Source: Saprospirales bacterium (GTDB taxonomy: Bacteria > Bacteroidota > Bacteroidia > Chitinophagales > JADJOU01). From it: 7,322 bases of DNA. Position 1 is the stretch's first letter. Every line of letters starts with the position of its first letter. Below are positions 1 to 5,374 of the stretch, one piece after another. Below the pieces are notes generated by a model that saw only the letters and a list, made by a program, of their open reading frames with translations, did no database searches and was not told the origin of the DNA. Made by a program: the position numbers and the translations under genes. The stretch is from NCBI GenBank assembly GCA_947461165.1, contig CANHJR010000056.1, positions 1-7,322 on the forward strand, written 5' to 3'.

Positions 1-172
1 AATCGCGTTTAACAATCAACAAGAACAGCCCGTAATACGCACTTATCGCTGATGTAATTAGAAGTGGACAATAAAGTGCAAAACTTTTATCATAAAGACA
101 AAGCAATCCACCGACAGTGCCCAAGATAAAACTTAATGATATATATTTTAGTCCGTTTGAGAAAGTTATCAT
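1..172 (-). CDS. Small integral membrane protein, N-terminal part (runs off the left edge)
   Basis: Reading the minus strand from an ATG at 172 gives 57 open codons to the window edge. There are two strongly hydrophobic stretches, about residues 9-27 and 31-54, separated by a short polar turn (YDKS). They are followed by KRD, so a two-helix or larger inner-membrane protein is likely. I do not recognise the family. The bases before the ATG are AT-rich without a Shine-Dalgarno sequence, as is usual in Bacteroidota. A terminator lies only about 30 bp upstream and a TAnnTTTG element about 110 bp upstream, so the gene may have its own promoter or be controlled by read-through. A longer overlapping frame (90-314) is less likely because it crosses the terminator. 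The missing C-terminus prevents naming a function. Confidence 0.55.
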   Translation of the reverse strand, partial: MITFSNGLKYISLSFILGTVGGLLCLYDKSFALYCPLLITSAISAYYGLFLLIVKRD

Positions 173-200
173 AATTAATATTGTTTTGTAAAAATGAATG

Positions 201-232
201 AAAAAAACTGCACCAATGTTTGTCGTGCAGTT
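201..232 (-). terminator. Rho-independent terminator for the minus-strand cluster
   Basis: A perfect 8-bp inverted repeat (AACTGCAC at 206-213, GTGCAGTT at 225-232) encloses an 11-nt loop. On the minus strand the hairpin runs directly into a T7 tract (207-201), the classical intrinsic terminator layout. On the plus strand no T tract follows, so it acts in one direction. It lies about 135 bp downstream of the stop codon at 368 and about 30 bp upstream of the ATG at 172. Confidence 0.8.
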
Positions 233-282
233 GAGATTTGAAATAGGGTAAAAGCCTTGCAAAAAAAATGAGTAGATTCAAA

Positions 283-290
283 CAAAAATA
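283..290 (-). promoter_or_regulatory. Candidate Bacteroidota -7 element (TATTTTTG)
   Basis: On the minus strand this is an exact match to TAnnTTTG. Transcription would start near 276, giving a leader of about 105 nt before the ATG at 172, with the terminator hairpin at 201-232 inside that leader. No convincing TTTG -33 partner is visible, so it could be chance in AT-rich DNA. Confidence 0.3.
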
Positions 291-367
291 GGACTTATAA
301 TAAACCCCTATCATAATCCATCCTTGTTACTACTGCACTCAAACGAGAACTGGAGCGGGTAGTACCT

Positions 368-583
368 TTAATTTTGTTGACATTCGTTTTTTTTGTTGAA
401 GAACTTGTCGATTGGTATAATTGATATGAGCGTCATTCCTATTGCAAAGAAAACTGCTGATTTTAGTTCTGGTAAAATATTATTGAGATTGTCTGAAATG
501 TAAATTTTAAATATCAAACTATGAAGACAAGCTATATGGAAAATTATAATACTTTCGAATATCTTTTTTAGTGTTCTTTTCAT
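368..583 (-). CDS. Small two-helix membrane protein (71 aa), unknown function
   Basis: The ATG at 583 opens a 71-residue protein. A basic N-terminus (MKRTLKK) is followed by a hydrophobic segment at about residues 8-28, a polar stretch (SDNLNNILPELK), a second hydrophobic segment at about 42-58, and a polar Lys/Asn/Gln-rich tail. This predicts two membrane helices with both ends on the cytoplasmic side. Only 9 bp separate it from the stop of the lipoprotein-like gene upstream, so the two are almost certainly co-transcribed. I do not recognise the family. Size, topology and position behind a gene with a glycine-rich hydrophobic C-terminus would fit an immunity or accessory protein, but that is inference from context only. 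A terminator lies about 135 bp downstream. Confidence 0.65.
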   Translation of the reverse strand: MKRTLKKIFESIIIFHIACLHSLIFKIYISDNLNNILPELKSAVFFAIGMTLISIIPIDKFFNKKNECQQN

Positions 584-592
584 TTTTTATTA

Positions 593-1336
593 TTATTGTT
601 CAGGTAAATGGGGAAGTGATTTTGGTCCAGGATAGCACCACCCATGAAAAGCTTTCCATGATTCTAATGCAGCGCCCCCAAGACCATATGTGATAATGGA
701 GCCTATTCCAAGCGCTGGCCCACCATTAAAGTATCTGTACCCAGAATGTGCACACCAGACAAGTATTCCATCAGCCGCACCAAATGCATCAGCCCTTAAG
801 ATGCGACCGTATGGGGGGATTTCACCTTCGTCTAATTGATGCCGAATTAGCGTTTCACCAACACCAGATCCTCCAATGTTTTTCGGCATCCAAAAATAAG
901 CAGATTTTTTTGCCACTGTCAACATCGAAATTGATGCATTATATTCCAAGTTTGTAAGCTCTTGATTAGACTTAACTTGTTGTATTATAATGTCCATTTT
1001 TTCATTAATTTGAGCTACATTTTCACTTTCATCAATTTTTTGACACATTTCGGTATAATATGAATTGATTTGTGAATTCGCCAATGTCCTTGACTCCATT
1101 ATTTGATTTGCAATTTCAACTCTTTCCTCTTTCGATGTTAACTGAAAATAAGTTGATAACGAAGCGTGTTCATATTCTATAAATTCATCTATGGACGGGA
1201 ACCTATTTTCATTTCGTTTGGCAAAATCATGAAGTATCTTATTGTGATTTTCACCAATATAATTAAAATTTTCATCACTCAACTTTGGCATTGTGATATT
1301 AGTTATAGATTTACGTTGATAGTCTTTTTTTGTCAA
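593..1336 (-). CDS. Putative lipoprotein, mature part (247-codon frame; signal peptide lies in another frame upstream)
   Basis: The frame opens at TTG 1336 and ends at TAA 593. The TTG is probably not the true start. Immediately upstream, a lipoprotein signal peptide begins at ATG 1412 in a different frame, and removing one A from the A7 run at 1325-1331 joins the two into one 272-residue protein. In that numbering, residues 1-20 are the signal peptide and Cys21 the lipidated residue. Residues about 45-165 are polar, charged and probably helical. Residues about 178-257 contain GGSGVG, then a Gly/Ala-rich hydrophobic segment (RADAFGAADG, NGGPALGIGS, YGLGGAALESW) resembling glycine-zipper or bacteriocin-like membrane segments. 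The function is unknown. It is followed after 9 bp by a small membrane protein gene. If the frameshift is real, unmodified translation gives only a 33-residue peptide. Confidence 0.6.
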   Translation of the reverse strand: MTKKDYQRKSITNITMPKLSDENFNYIGENHNKILHDFAKRNENRFPSIDEFIEYEHASLSTYFQLTSKEERVEIANQIMESRTLANSQINSYYTEMCQKIDESENVAQINEKMDIIIQQVKSNQELTNLEYNASISMLTVAKKSAYFWMPKNIGGSGVGETLIRHQLDEGEIPPYGRILRADAFGAADGILVWCAHSGYRYFNGGPALGIGSIITYGLGGAALESWKAFHGWCYPGPKSLPHLPEQ

Positions 1337-1412
1337 TAGATTCTTTTGTACAAGAATAAATCCCCAATGATAGTATAAATAGCCCTATCAGGCTGTATGC
1401 TACTTTTTTCAT
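1311..1412 (-). pseudogene. Frameshifted 5' end of the lipoprotein gene (signal peptide and lipobox)
   Basis: The ATG at 1412 encodes MKKVAYSLIGLFILSLGIYS followed by Cys21: a short basic start, a hydrophobic core and a plausible lipobox (IYS-C), then TKESIDKK. This is a textbook signal peptidase II signal. The frame stops at TAA 1311-1313 after 33 codons because the A7 run (T7 on the plus strand, 1325-1331) shifts it by one base. With A6 the reading would continue as IDKKDYQRKS and so on into the 593-1336 frame. The shift may be a real mutation, a slippage-controlled on/off switch, transcriptional slippage, or a sequencing error in a homopolymer. The signal peptide itself is clear; the cause of the shift is not. 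Confidence 0.75.
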
Positions 1413-1440
1413 AATTTTTACGAAGTTTGCCTACCCATTT

Positions 1441-1449
1441 CAAAAGTTA
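1441..1449 (-). promoter_or_regulatory. Possible weak -7 element upstream of the lipoprotein start
   Basis: On the minus strand TAACTTTTG lies about 28 bp upstream of the ATG at 1412. It resembles TAnnTTTG but has three instead of two bases between TA and TTTG, and no -33 motif is seen. Position fits a promoter; sequence fit is only partial. Confidence 0.25.
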
Positions 1450-1648
1450 AAGTTAAATTAAAATTCTGTTCATAGACTATTCTTCTATCTTTCACATGGC
1501 TCCCGAGACATGTCAATCGGGCTTGCAATCATCTGCTTTAAGTATTTATTGTGATTTTAAGTTTCCTTCAATTGCCTATAGCTCGACATCGATCCAAAAT
1601 CTGATACAAAGATGATTCAAGAAAATTCAAAAAATAATGAAAAAAAAA

Positions 1649-2003
1649 GCGTTTTGTCAAACGAAAATGGGCTCTTTTTTATGGCATTTATCGTCTATTT
1701 TTGTTGAATATTACAAGACTTAGTGTTTTTCACTTTCACTAAACTATTGTCTTTCATCGTTTTAATCATTATTTGTGGCCAAAATTTAGATGTATAAAAA
1801 AATGAATAAAAACGCGTTTTGTCACACGAAAATGGGCTCTTCTAGAGAGGTAATTATCTCTCATAGATATCGAATTTTTCAAGCCTTACTGCCTTGCAAT
1901 TTCACTAAAACATTATCTTTCAATGTTTTAGCGACTATTTGGGGTCGAGGTGTCGAGTTGAAAAAAATTGATCAAAACTCTGTTTTTCAAACGAAAAAGA
2001 GCT
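1649..2003. repeat. Degenerate tandem repeat, period 165-166 bp, about two and a bit copies
   Basis: A 28-nt block at 1649-1676 recurs at 1814-1841 with a single mismatch, and a decayed 24-nt form (19 of 24 matching) occurs at 1980-2003; the spacing is 165 bp both times. A second block at 1734-1781 recurs at 1900-1947 (36 of 48 identical, offset 166). The AT-rich stretches before each copy (for example ccaaaatct at about 1574 and ccaaaattt at about 1779) also look related, so remains of an earlier unit may extend left to about 1560. The sequence between the blocks has diverged strongly. The family is not recognised. It could be decayed duplicated coding sequence or a dispersed intergenic repeat. 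Confidence 0.7.
1845..1862. repeat. Small hairpin inside the second repeat unit
   Basis: GAGAGGT (1845-1851), loop AATT, ATCTCTC (1856-1862) can form a 7-bp stem with one G-U pair. The first repeat unit lacks it, so it is unit-specific. No role is evident. Confidence 0.35.
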
Positions 2004-2119
2004 AAATGTGTCCTTTGTTGGTATTATTTGCCATCAAAAAAACAATAATTCCCCTCGCTTGATTTGATTTGAACAAGAATGATTCATTAGAACAAAACGG
2101 CTTGCCAATTCTATTTTCA

Positions 2120-2127
2120 TATATTTG
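2120..2127 (+). promoter_or_regulatory. -7 element of the pnt operon promoter (TATATTTG)
   Basis: Exact match to the Bacteroidota TAnnTTTG consensus, 28 bp upstream of the pntA ATG at 2156. Transcription should start near 2134, leaving a leader of about 22 nt. A TTG at 2102-2104 is closer (15 bp) than the usual -33 spacing, so the upstream half is weak. Its position argues against any pntA start upstream of it. Confidence 0.55.
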
Positions 2128-2155
2128 TAGTTCAAGGAATGAATTAAATAGTATT

Positions 2156-3277
2156 ATGAATATAGGAATACCTAAGGAAACAAAACAATACGAAAAAAGA
2201 GTAGCATTGACGCCCGCTGTCGTGGCAGATCTAATCAAAAAAGACTTCAACATAACCATCGAAACAGGTGCAGGACTTGGTTCGTTCTACTCAGATGCAG
2301 ATTATACTGCCGTCGGAGCGACTATAGAAAGCTCCAAAGAGGCGCTATACAAGAATGCTAAAATTATTTTGAAAGTCAATGCTCCTGAAATCCAAGAAGT
2401 GAAATGGATGGCGAAGGAATCCATATTGATTTCGCTGGTCTGGGCGGCTTCCAATCCTGAACTCATTGATACGTGTTCAAATCAAGGTATTACCGTTTTC
2501 TCCATGGATGCGATTCCTAGAATTTCGAGAGCGCAGAAAATGGATGTTCTGTCCTCGCAGGCCAATCTCGCAGGATACAAAGCGGTCATACTAGCAGCAA
2601 ATACGATGGGAAAAATACTCCCAATGATGACCACTGCCGCAGGAACGATCCGACCGTGCAAGGTTGTGATTTTCGGTGCTGGTGTGGCGGGACTACAAGC
2701 GATTGCTACTGCAAAACGCCTTGGAGCCGTAGTGGAGGTTTCAGATATTCGGCCAGAAACAAAAGAACAAGTGGAGTCTTTGGGTGGCAAATTCATTGAG
2801 GTCAAAGGAGACGATTCTGTAAAAATGGAAGGCGGATATATTAAAGGCGTTTCAGACGAGTTTCTCAAAAAACAGCAAGAACTTGTAGGGAAGCATGTCG
2901 CTGAAGCGGATATTGTCATCACGACGGCCTTGATCCCTGGCAAGAAAGCCCCCGTTCTCGTGACGGAAGACATGGTCAAATCTATGAAATCTGGTTCTGT
3001 CATCCTGGACATGGCTGTCGAACAAGGTGGAAATGTCGTAGGTAGCAAGCTCCATGAAACGGTCGTCCAAAATGGTGTCACTATCATTGGTGAGGGGAAT
3101 TTGCCCTCATTATTGCCGATGAATGCGAGCGACTTATACGCTAAAAATATCGCTGCTTTTCTAACCCATGTAGCGGATGCTTCGGGATTCAAATGGGAAA
3201 TGGATGAAGAAATAACGAAAGGCAGTATTATCGTGCACAACGGCAAGAATATGCTCAAACAGAGACTAACTCAATAA
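2156..3277 (+). CDS. pntA: NAD(P)+ transhydrogenase, alpha subunit (NAD(H)-binding domain I), split form
   Basis: This 373-residue protein is the soluble NAD(H)-binding domain of proton-translocating transhydrogenase; it passes hydride from NADH to the NADP+ held by PntB. The start MNIGIPKETKQYEKRVALTP is the typical family N-terminus. Residues about 4-137 form the alanine dehydrogenase/PNT N-domain, ending in the signature PRISRAQKMDVLSSQANLAGY (121-141). The nucleotide-binding domain has GAGVAG at 174-179 and SDIRP at 196-200, followed by TALIPGKKAP (257-266) and DMAVEQGGN (285-293). The length matches the split PntAA type, which lacks the membrane helices fused on in E. coli PntA. The frame could open at TTG 2069, but a -7 promoter lies between, and homologous N-termini begin at 2156. 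The next pnt gene follows after 22 bp. All key motifs are intact. Confidence 0.95.
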   Translation: MNIGIPKETKQYEKRVALTPAVVADLIKKDFNITIETGAGLGSFYSDADYTAVGATIESSKEALYKNAKIILKVNAPEIQEVKWMAKESILISLVWAASNPELIDTCSNQGITVFSMDAIPRISRAQKMDVLSSQANLAGYKAVILAANTMGKILPMMTTAAGTIRPCKVVIFGAGVAGLQAIATAKRLGAVVEVSDIRPETKEQVESLGGKFIEVKGDDSVKMEGGYIKGVSDEFLKKQQELVGKHVAEADIVITTALIPGKKAPVLVTEDMVKSMKSGSVILDMAVEQGGNVVGSKLHETVVQNGVTIIGEGNLPSLLPMNASDLYAKNIAAFLTHVADASGFKWEMDEEITKGSIIVHNGKNMLKQRLTQ

Positions 3278-3299
3278 CAAAACTAAACATAAAATAAAA

Positions 3300-3605
3300 A
3301 TGGAACAAATTGCACAATTGTTTATCGAAAATCAGATGATGATTTATTTTATCATTCTGTCCATCTTTGTCGGAATAGAAGTTATCGGAGGAGTGCCTAC
3401 GGTTCTTCATACACCATTGATGAGTGGCGCCAATGCCATCCATGGAGTGGTCATTGTAGGAGCTATCATCGTCATGCTCAATATGACCGAACCAAGTATC
3501 TTGAATTATATGCTAGGGTTTTTGGCAGTATTCCTGGGAACACTCAATGTCGTTGGAGGCTTTGTCGTAACCAATCGAATGCTTGAAATGTTTCAAAAAA
3601 AGTAA
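3300..3605 (+). CDS. pntA2: NAD(P)+ transhydrogenase, alpha-2 membrane subunit (split PntA domain II)
   Basis: A 101-residue membrane protein corresponding to the C-terminal membrane part of E. coli PntA, encoded separately as in Rhodospirillum-type enzymes (pntAB). Three hydrophobic helices are visible at about residues 13-31, 46-62 and 68-90. The family signature TVLHTPLMSGANAIHG (34-49) joins helices 1 and 2. It forms part of the proton channel domain II together with the membrane half of PntB. It starts 22 bp after the pntA stop, and pntB starts 21 bp after its own stop, so the three are one transcript. No strong Shine-Dalgarno precedes it; the spacer is A-rich. The symbol is a convention for the split gene; pntAB is also used. 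Confidence 0.92.
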   Translation: MEQIAQLFIENQMMIYFIILSIFVGIEVIGGVPTVLHTPLMSGANAIHGVVIVGAIIVMLNMTEPSILNYMLGFLAVFLGTLNVVGGFVVTNRMLEMFQKK

Positions 3606-3626
3606 AATACAATTATACAACAGTCT

Positions 3627-5066
3627 ATGACACCTACTACTATATTGCTTATCAAAGGACTCGCCTACCTATTTGGGTCCATTACATTTATTGTTGGCCT
3701 CAAAATGATGGGAAATGCCAAATCGGCAAGTCAAGGAAATAAACTCGCAGCCATAGGTATGGTTGCCGCCATTCTTGCGACTATAATCTTGCACACCGAT
3801 GCTTCTGGTCAATTAGCTTCTGTCCCTGCAATTGTTTATTTTATAATTTTTGGAGCCATCGCTCTTGGAACGGTCGTCGGTTGGATGGCAGCCATGAGAG
3901 TTCAAATGACAAAAATGCCTGAACTAGTATCCATGTTCAATGGCATGGGTGGCGCTTGTGCTGCATTGATTGGACTTATGGAGTTTGCGCACAACACTGG
4001 TGAAGGCAAGACAGGAACCTTGATTGCCATTCTCCTCGGAATGGTCATCGGATCGATATCCTTTTCTGGTTCTGTGATTGCATTTCTAAAGCTCAACGGT
4101 ACGATGGGAAAACCAATCCGCCTTCCGTTATACAATATTCTGAATACCGCCTTGCTTATCGGATTATCGATATTCACTGCTTATATGGTTCATATGAGTT
4201 CACAACCTGGGATAGACCATGTCTCTGCACCGATGGGTTTATTGTATGGATTATTTGCAGTTGCGATTATTTATGGAATTTTGTTTACCATACCTATAGG
4301 TGGCGCGGATATGCCAGTCGTGATTTCATTGTTAAATTCTTTCACAGGACTAGCAGCCGCATTTGGTGGCTTTTTGTATGATAATAAAGTGATGCTCACT
4401 GGAGGAATTCTCGTAGGCTCGGCTGGAACGCTCTTGACATTGATTATGTGTAAAGCAATGAATCGGCCGCTATGGAACGTCATTTTTGGTGCATTCGGCG
4501 GGTCATCTGGTGGCAGCTCCCTGGAAGTCGATGGATCTATCAAAGATATTTCAGTATCAGATCTAGCGGTGCAACTTAATTACTCCAAGAAGGTGGTCAT
4601 CGTGCCTGGATATGGACTCGCAGTCGCCCAAGCCCAACATATAATCAAAGAATTAGAAAATTTACTAGAGGAGCGTGGTGTTGAAGTCAAATATGCTATT
4701 CACCCTGTTGCCGGTCGTATGCCTGGTCACATGAATGTCCTATTGGCCGAATCGAATGTCAGCTATGACAAATTGGTGGAGATGGATGAAATCAATCCTG
4801 AATTTGAGCAAACAGATGTGGTATTGGTAGTCGGTGCGAATGATGTCGTCAATCCAGCAGCAAAGTCAGATCCAAGTTCTCCAATCTATGGTATGCCAAT
4901 CCTTGAAGTAGATCGAGCCAAAACGGTCATCGTCAATAAGAGATCTATGAATGCTGGTTATGCCGGAATCGAGAATCTTCTTTTTTACGATCCAAAATGC
5001 TCCATGTTTTTTGGAGATGCGAAAAAAGCATTGACAGCATTAGTAGCAGAGCTTAAAACGATGTAA
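3627..5066 (+). CDS. pntB: NAD(P)+ transhydrogenase, beta subunit (membrane domain II plus NADP(H)-binding domain III)
   Basis: This 479-residue protein completes the transhydrogenase. The first ~290 residues are strongly hydrophobic, with about nine helices. They include MPELVSMFNGMGGACAALIG (97-116) and GGADMPVVISLLNSFTG (225-241), both conserved channel segments. Domain III follows from about residue 300: the NADP(H) fold with PGYGLAVAQAQ (327-337), HPVAGRMPGHMNVLLAE (359-375), GANDVVNPAA (403-412), GMPILEV (422-428), KRSMNAGYAG (438-447) and FGDAKK (462-467). All NADP-binding motifs look intact. By motif alignment the E. coli His91 position of the proton pathway is Asn105 here, while the Asp and Asn of the later channel motif (Asp228, Asn237) are kept. 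It is the last gene of the operon. Downstream only a weak 5-bp hairpin without a T tract is seen. Confidence 0.96.
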   Translation: MTPTTILLIKGLAYLFGSITFIVGLKMMGNAKSASQGNKLAAIGMVAAILATIILHTDASGQLASVPAIVYFIIFGAIALGTVVGWMAAMRVQMTKMPELVSMFNGMGGACAALIGLMEFAHNTGEGKTGTLIAILLGMVIGSISFSGSVIAFLKLNGTMGKPIRLPLYNILNTALLIGLSIFTAYMVHMSSQPGIDHVSAPMGLLYGLFAVAIIYGILFTIPIGGADMPVVISLLNSFTGLAAAFGGFLYDNKVMLTGGILVGSAGTLLTLIMCKAMNRPLWNVIFGAFGGSSGGSSLEVDGSIKDISVSDLAVQLNYSKKVVIVPGYGLAVAQAQHIIKELENLLEERGVEVKYAIHPVAGRMPGHMNVLLAESNVSYDKLVEMDEINPEFEQTDVVLVVGANDVVNPAAKSDPSSPIYGMPILEVDRAKTVIVNKRSMNAGYAGIENLLFYDPKCSMFFGDAKKALTALVAELKTM

Positions 5067-5155
5067 TTCAACTGTTTTCTGAAACATATCTCTTCCTATT
5101 TCTGGAATCTGACATCTATTTTCAACATTTTTCCAACAATTAAAATAAATCGTTG
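5067..5155. other. Spacer between pntB and the helicase promoter
   Basis: AT-rich, with no gene. A 5-bp hairpin, TGTTT (5073-5077) and AAACA (5082-5086), lies right after the pntB stop but lacks a following T tract, so it is at best a weak terminator. Confidence 0.4.
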
Positions 5156-5163
5156 TACTTTTG
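5156..5163 (+). promoter_or_regulatory. -7 element of the helicase promoter (TACTTTTG)
   Basis: Exact match to TAnnTTTG, in the context ttgTACTTTTGcag common to strong Bacteroidota promoters. Transcription should start near 5170, giving a leader of about 205 nt before the helicase ATG. The expected -33 TTTG is not evident in the T-rich stretch around 5128-5135. Confidence 0.6.
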
Positions 5164-5169
5164 CAGTCG

Positions 5170-5374
5170 ATTTAAAAAAATGAAACCGCAGGTAGATAGT
5201 TCTACATGGGTTTGTATCTCTTTCTGGGTTTCGTTTTGATTGGATTATAGAATATATCCTCACGGGCCCGAAAGCAAAAAATGGAGACAAATAGTGTCTC
5301 TGCCGCTTCACGTTAGACTTATTTTCTGATATCCAAAAAATCGAATTATTCATTTTTTAAACAGAAAAGTCATT
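5170..5374 (+). promoter_or_regulatory. Long structured 5' leader of the DEAD-box helicase gene
   Basis: About 205 nt lie between the predicted transcription start and the helicase ATG. Hairpin 1 pairs AAACC (5183-5187) with GGTTT (5209-5213) and, inside it, GTAGA (5192-5196) with TCTAC (5201-5205). The same 5' strand can instead pair GAAACC (5182-5187) with GGTTTC (5227-5232), so two exclusive folds exist. Hairpin 2 has GAGACA (5284-5289), loop AATAG, TGTCTC (5295-5300), extendable by two G-U pairs. A GC palindrome, CGGGCCCG, sits at 5263-5270. The last 60 nt before the start codon are AT-rich and unstructured. A 19-codon ORF overlaps hairpin 1. Long leaders are known for cold-induced helicase genes such as E. 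coli deaD; a regulatory role here is inferred. Confidence 0.5.
5180..5239 (+). CDS. Candidate 19-codon leader peptide (upstream ORF)
   Basis: The ATG at 5180 lies about 10 nt after the predicted transcription start. It encodes MKPQVDSSTWVCISFWVSF and stops at TGA 5237-5239. The C-terminal half is hydrophobic and aromatic, with a repeated Trp-Val step built from two copies of TGGGTTT 18 nt apart (5207-5213, 5225-5231). Its codons overlap both arms of the leader hairpin, so ribosomes on it would decide which fold forms. No homologue is known to me, no strong ribosome binding site is visible, and an ORF this short can occur by chance. Confidence 0.35.
   Translation: MKPQVDSSTWVCISFWVSF

Larger units (their letters stand above)
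173..367. other. Intergenic region between the two small membrane protein genes
   Basis: No convincing gene is present here. Besides the terminator and the candidate -7 element it holds a weak inverted repeat, TACTAC (328-333) and GTAGTA (359-364), with CTC-aaac-GAG inside it. This lies just downstream of the stop codon at 368 and could be a 3' structure of that transcript. A 74-codon minus-strand frame crosses the region but overlaps both the terminator and the start of the next gene. Confidence 0.5.
1413..2155. other. Long gene-free region between divergent units, carrying degenerate repeats
   Basis: About 740 bp separate the minus-strand lipoprotein start from the plus-strand pntA start. 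I find no convincing gene on either strand. The DNA is AT-rich with many stop codons. It carries an imperfect inverted repeat, CCCGA (1502-1506) and TCGGG (1517-1521), the degenerate repeats described separately, and the pntA promoter near its right end. Only a 71-codon plus-strand frame (1790-2005) is open, and it is made of repeat sequence. Confidence 0.6.

Noticed and set aside
90..314. 74-codon minus-strand frame in the left intergenic region
   Set aside because: It crosses the terminator hairpin and the start of the better membrane-protein frame at 172, and its composition looks like translated non-coding DNA.
748..957. 69-codon plus-strand frame
   Set aside because: Antisense to the lipoprotein mature part; His/Gln-rich composition typical of a shadow frame.
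1501..1522. CCCGA/TCGGG inverted repeat as a terminator or operator
   Set aside because: 5-bp stem with a 10-nt loop, no T tract on either strand, and no gene end nearby; left as a weak inverted repeat only.
1649..2003. CRISPR array
   Set aside because: Spacing of 165 bp, only two good copies, and the intervening sequence is itself related between units.
1790..2005. 71-codon plus-strand frame over the repeats
   Set aside because: The frame spans the second repeat unit, has no counterpart open in the first unit, and lacks a convincing start or domain; the conserved peptide signal is on the opposite strand.
2482..3258. 258-codon minus-strand frame opposite pntA
   Set aside because: Long, but exactly antisense to a gene with all family motifs; Ser/Thr/Pro-rich shadow composition.
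5073..5086. Hairpin after pntB as an operon terminator
   Set aside because: Stem of only 5 A/T-rich pairs and no T tract downstream.
5096..5353. 85-codon minus-strand frame opposite the helicase leader
   Set aside because: No recognisable features, overlaps the promoter and leader hairpins, and its openness fits chance in AT-rich DNA.
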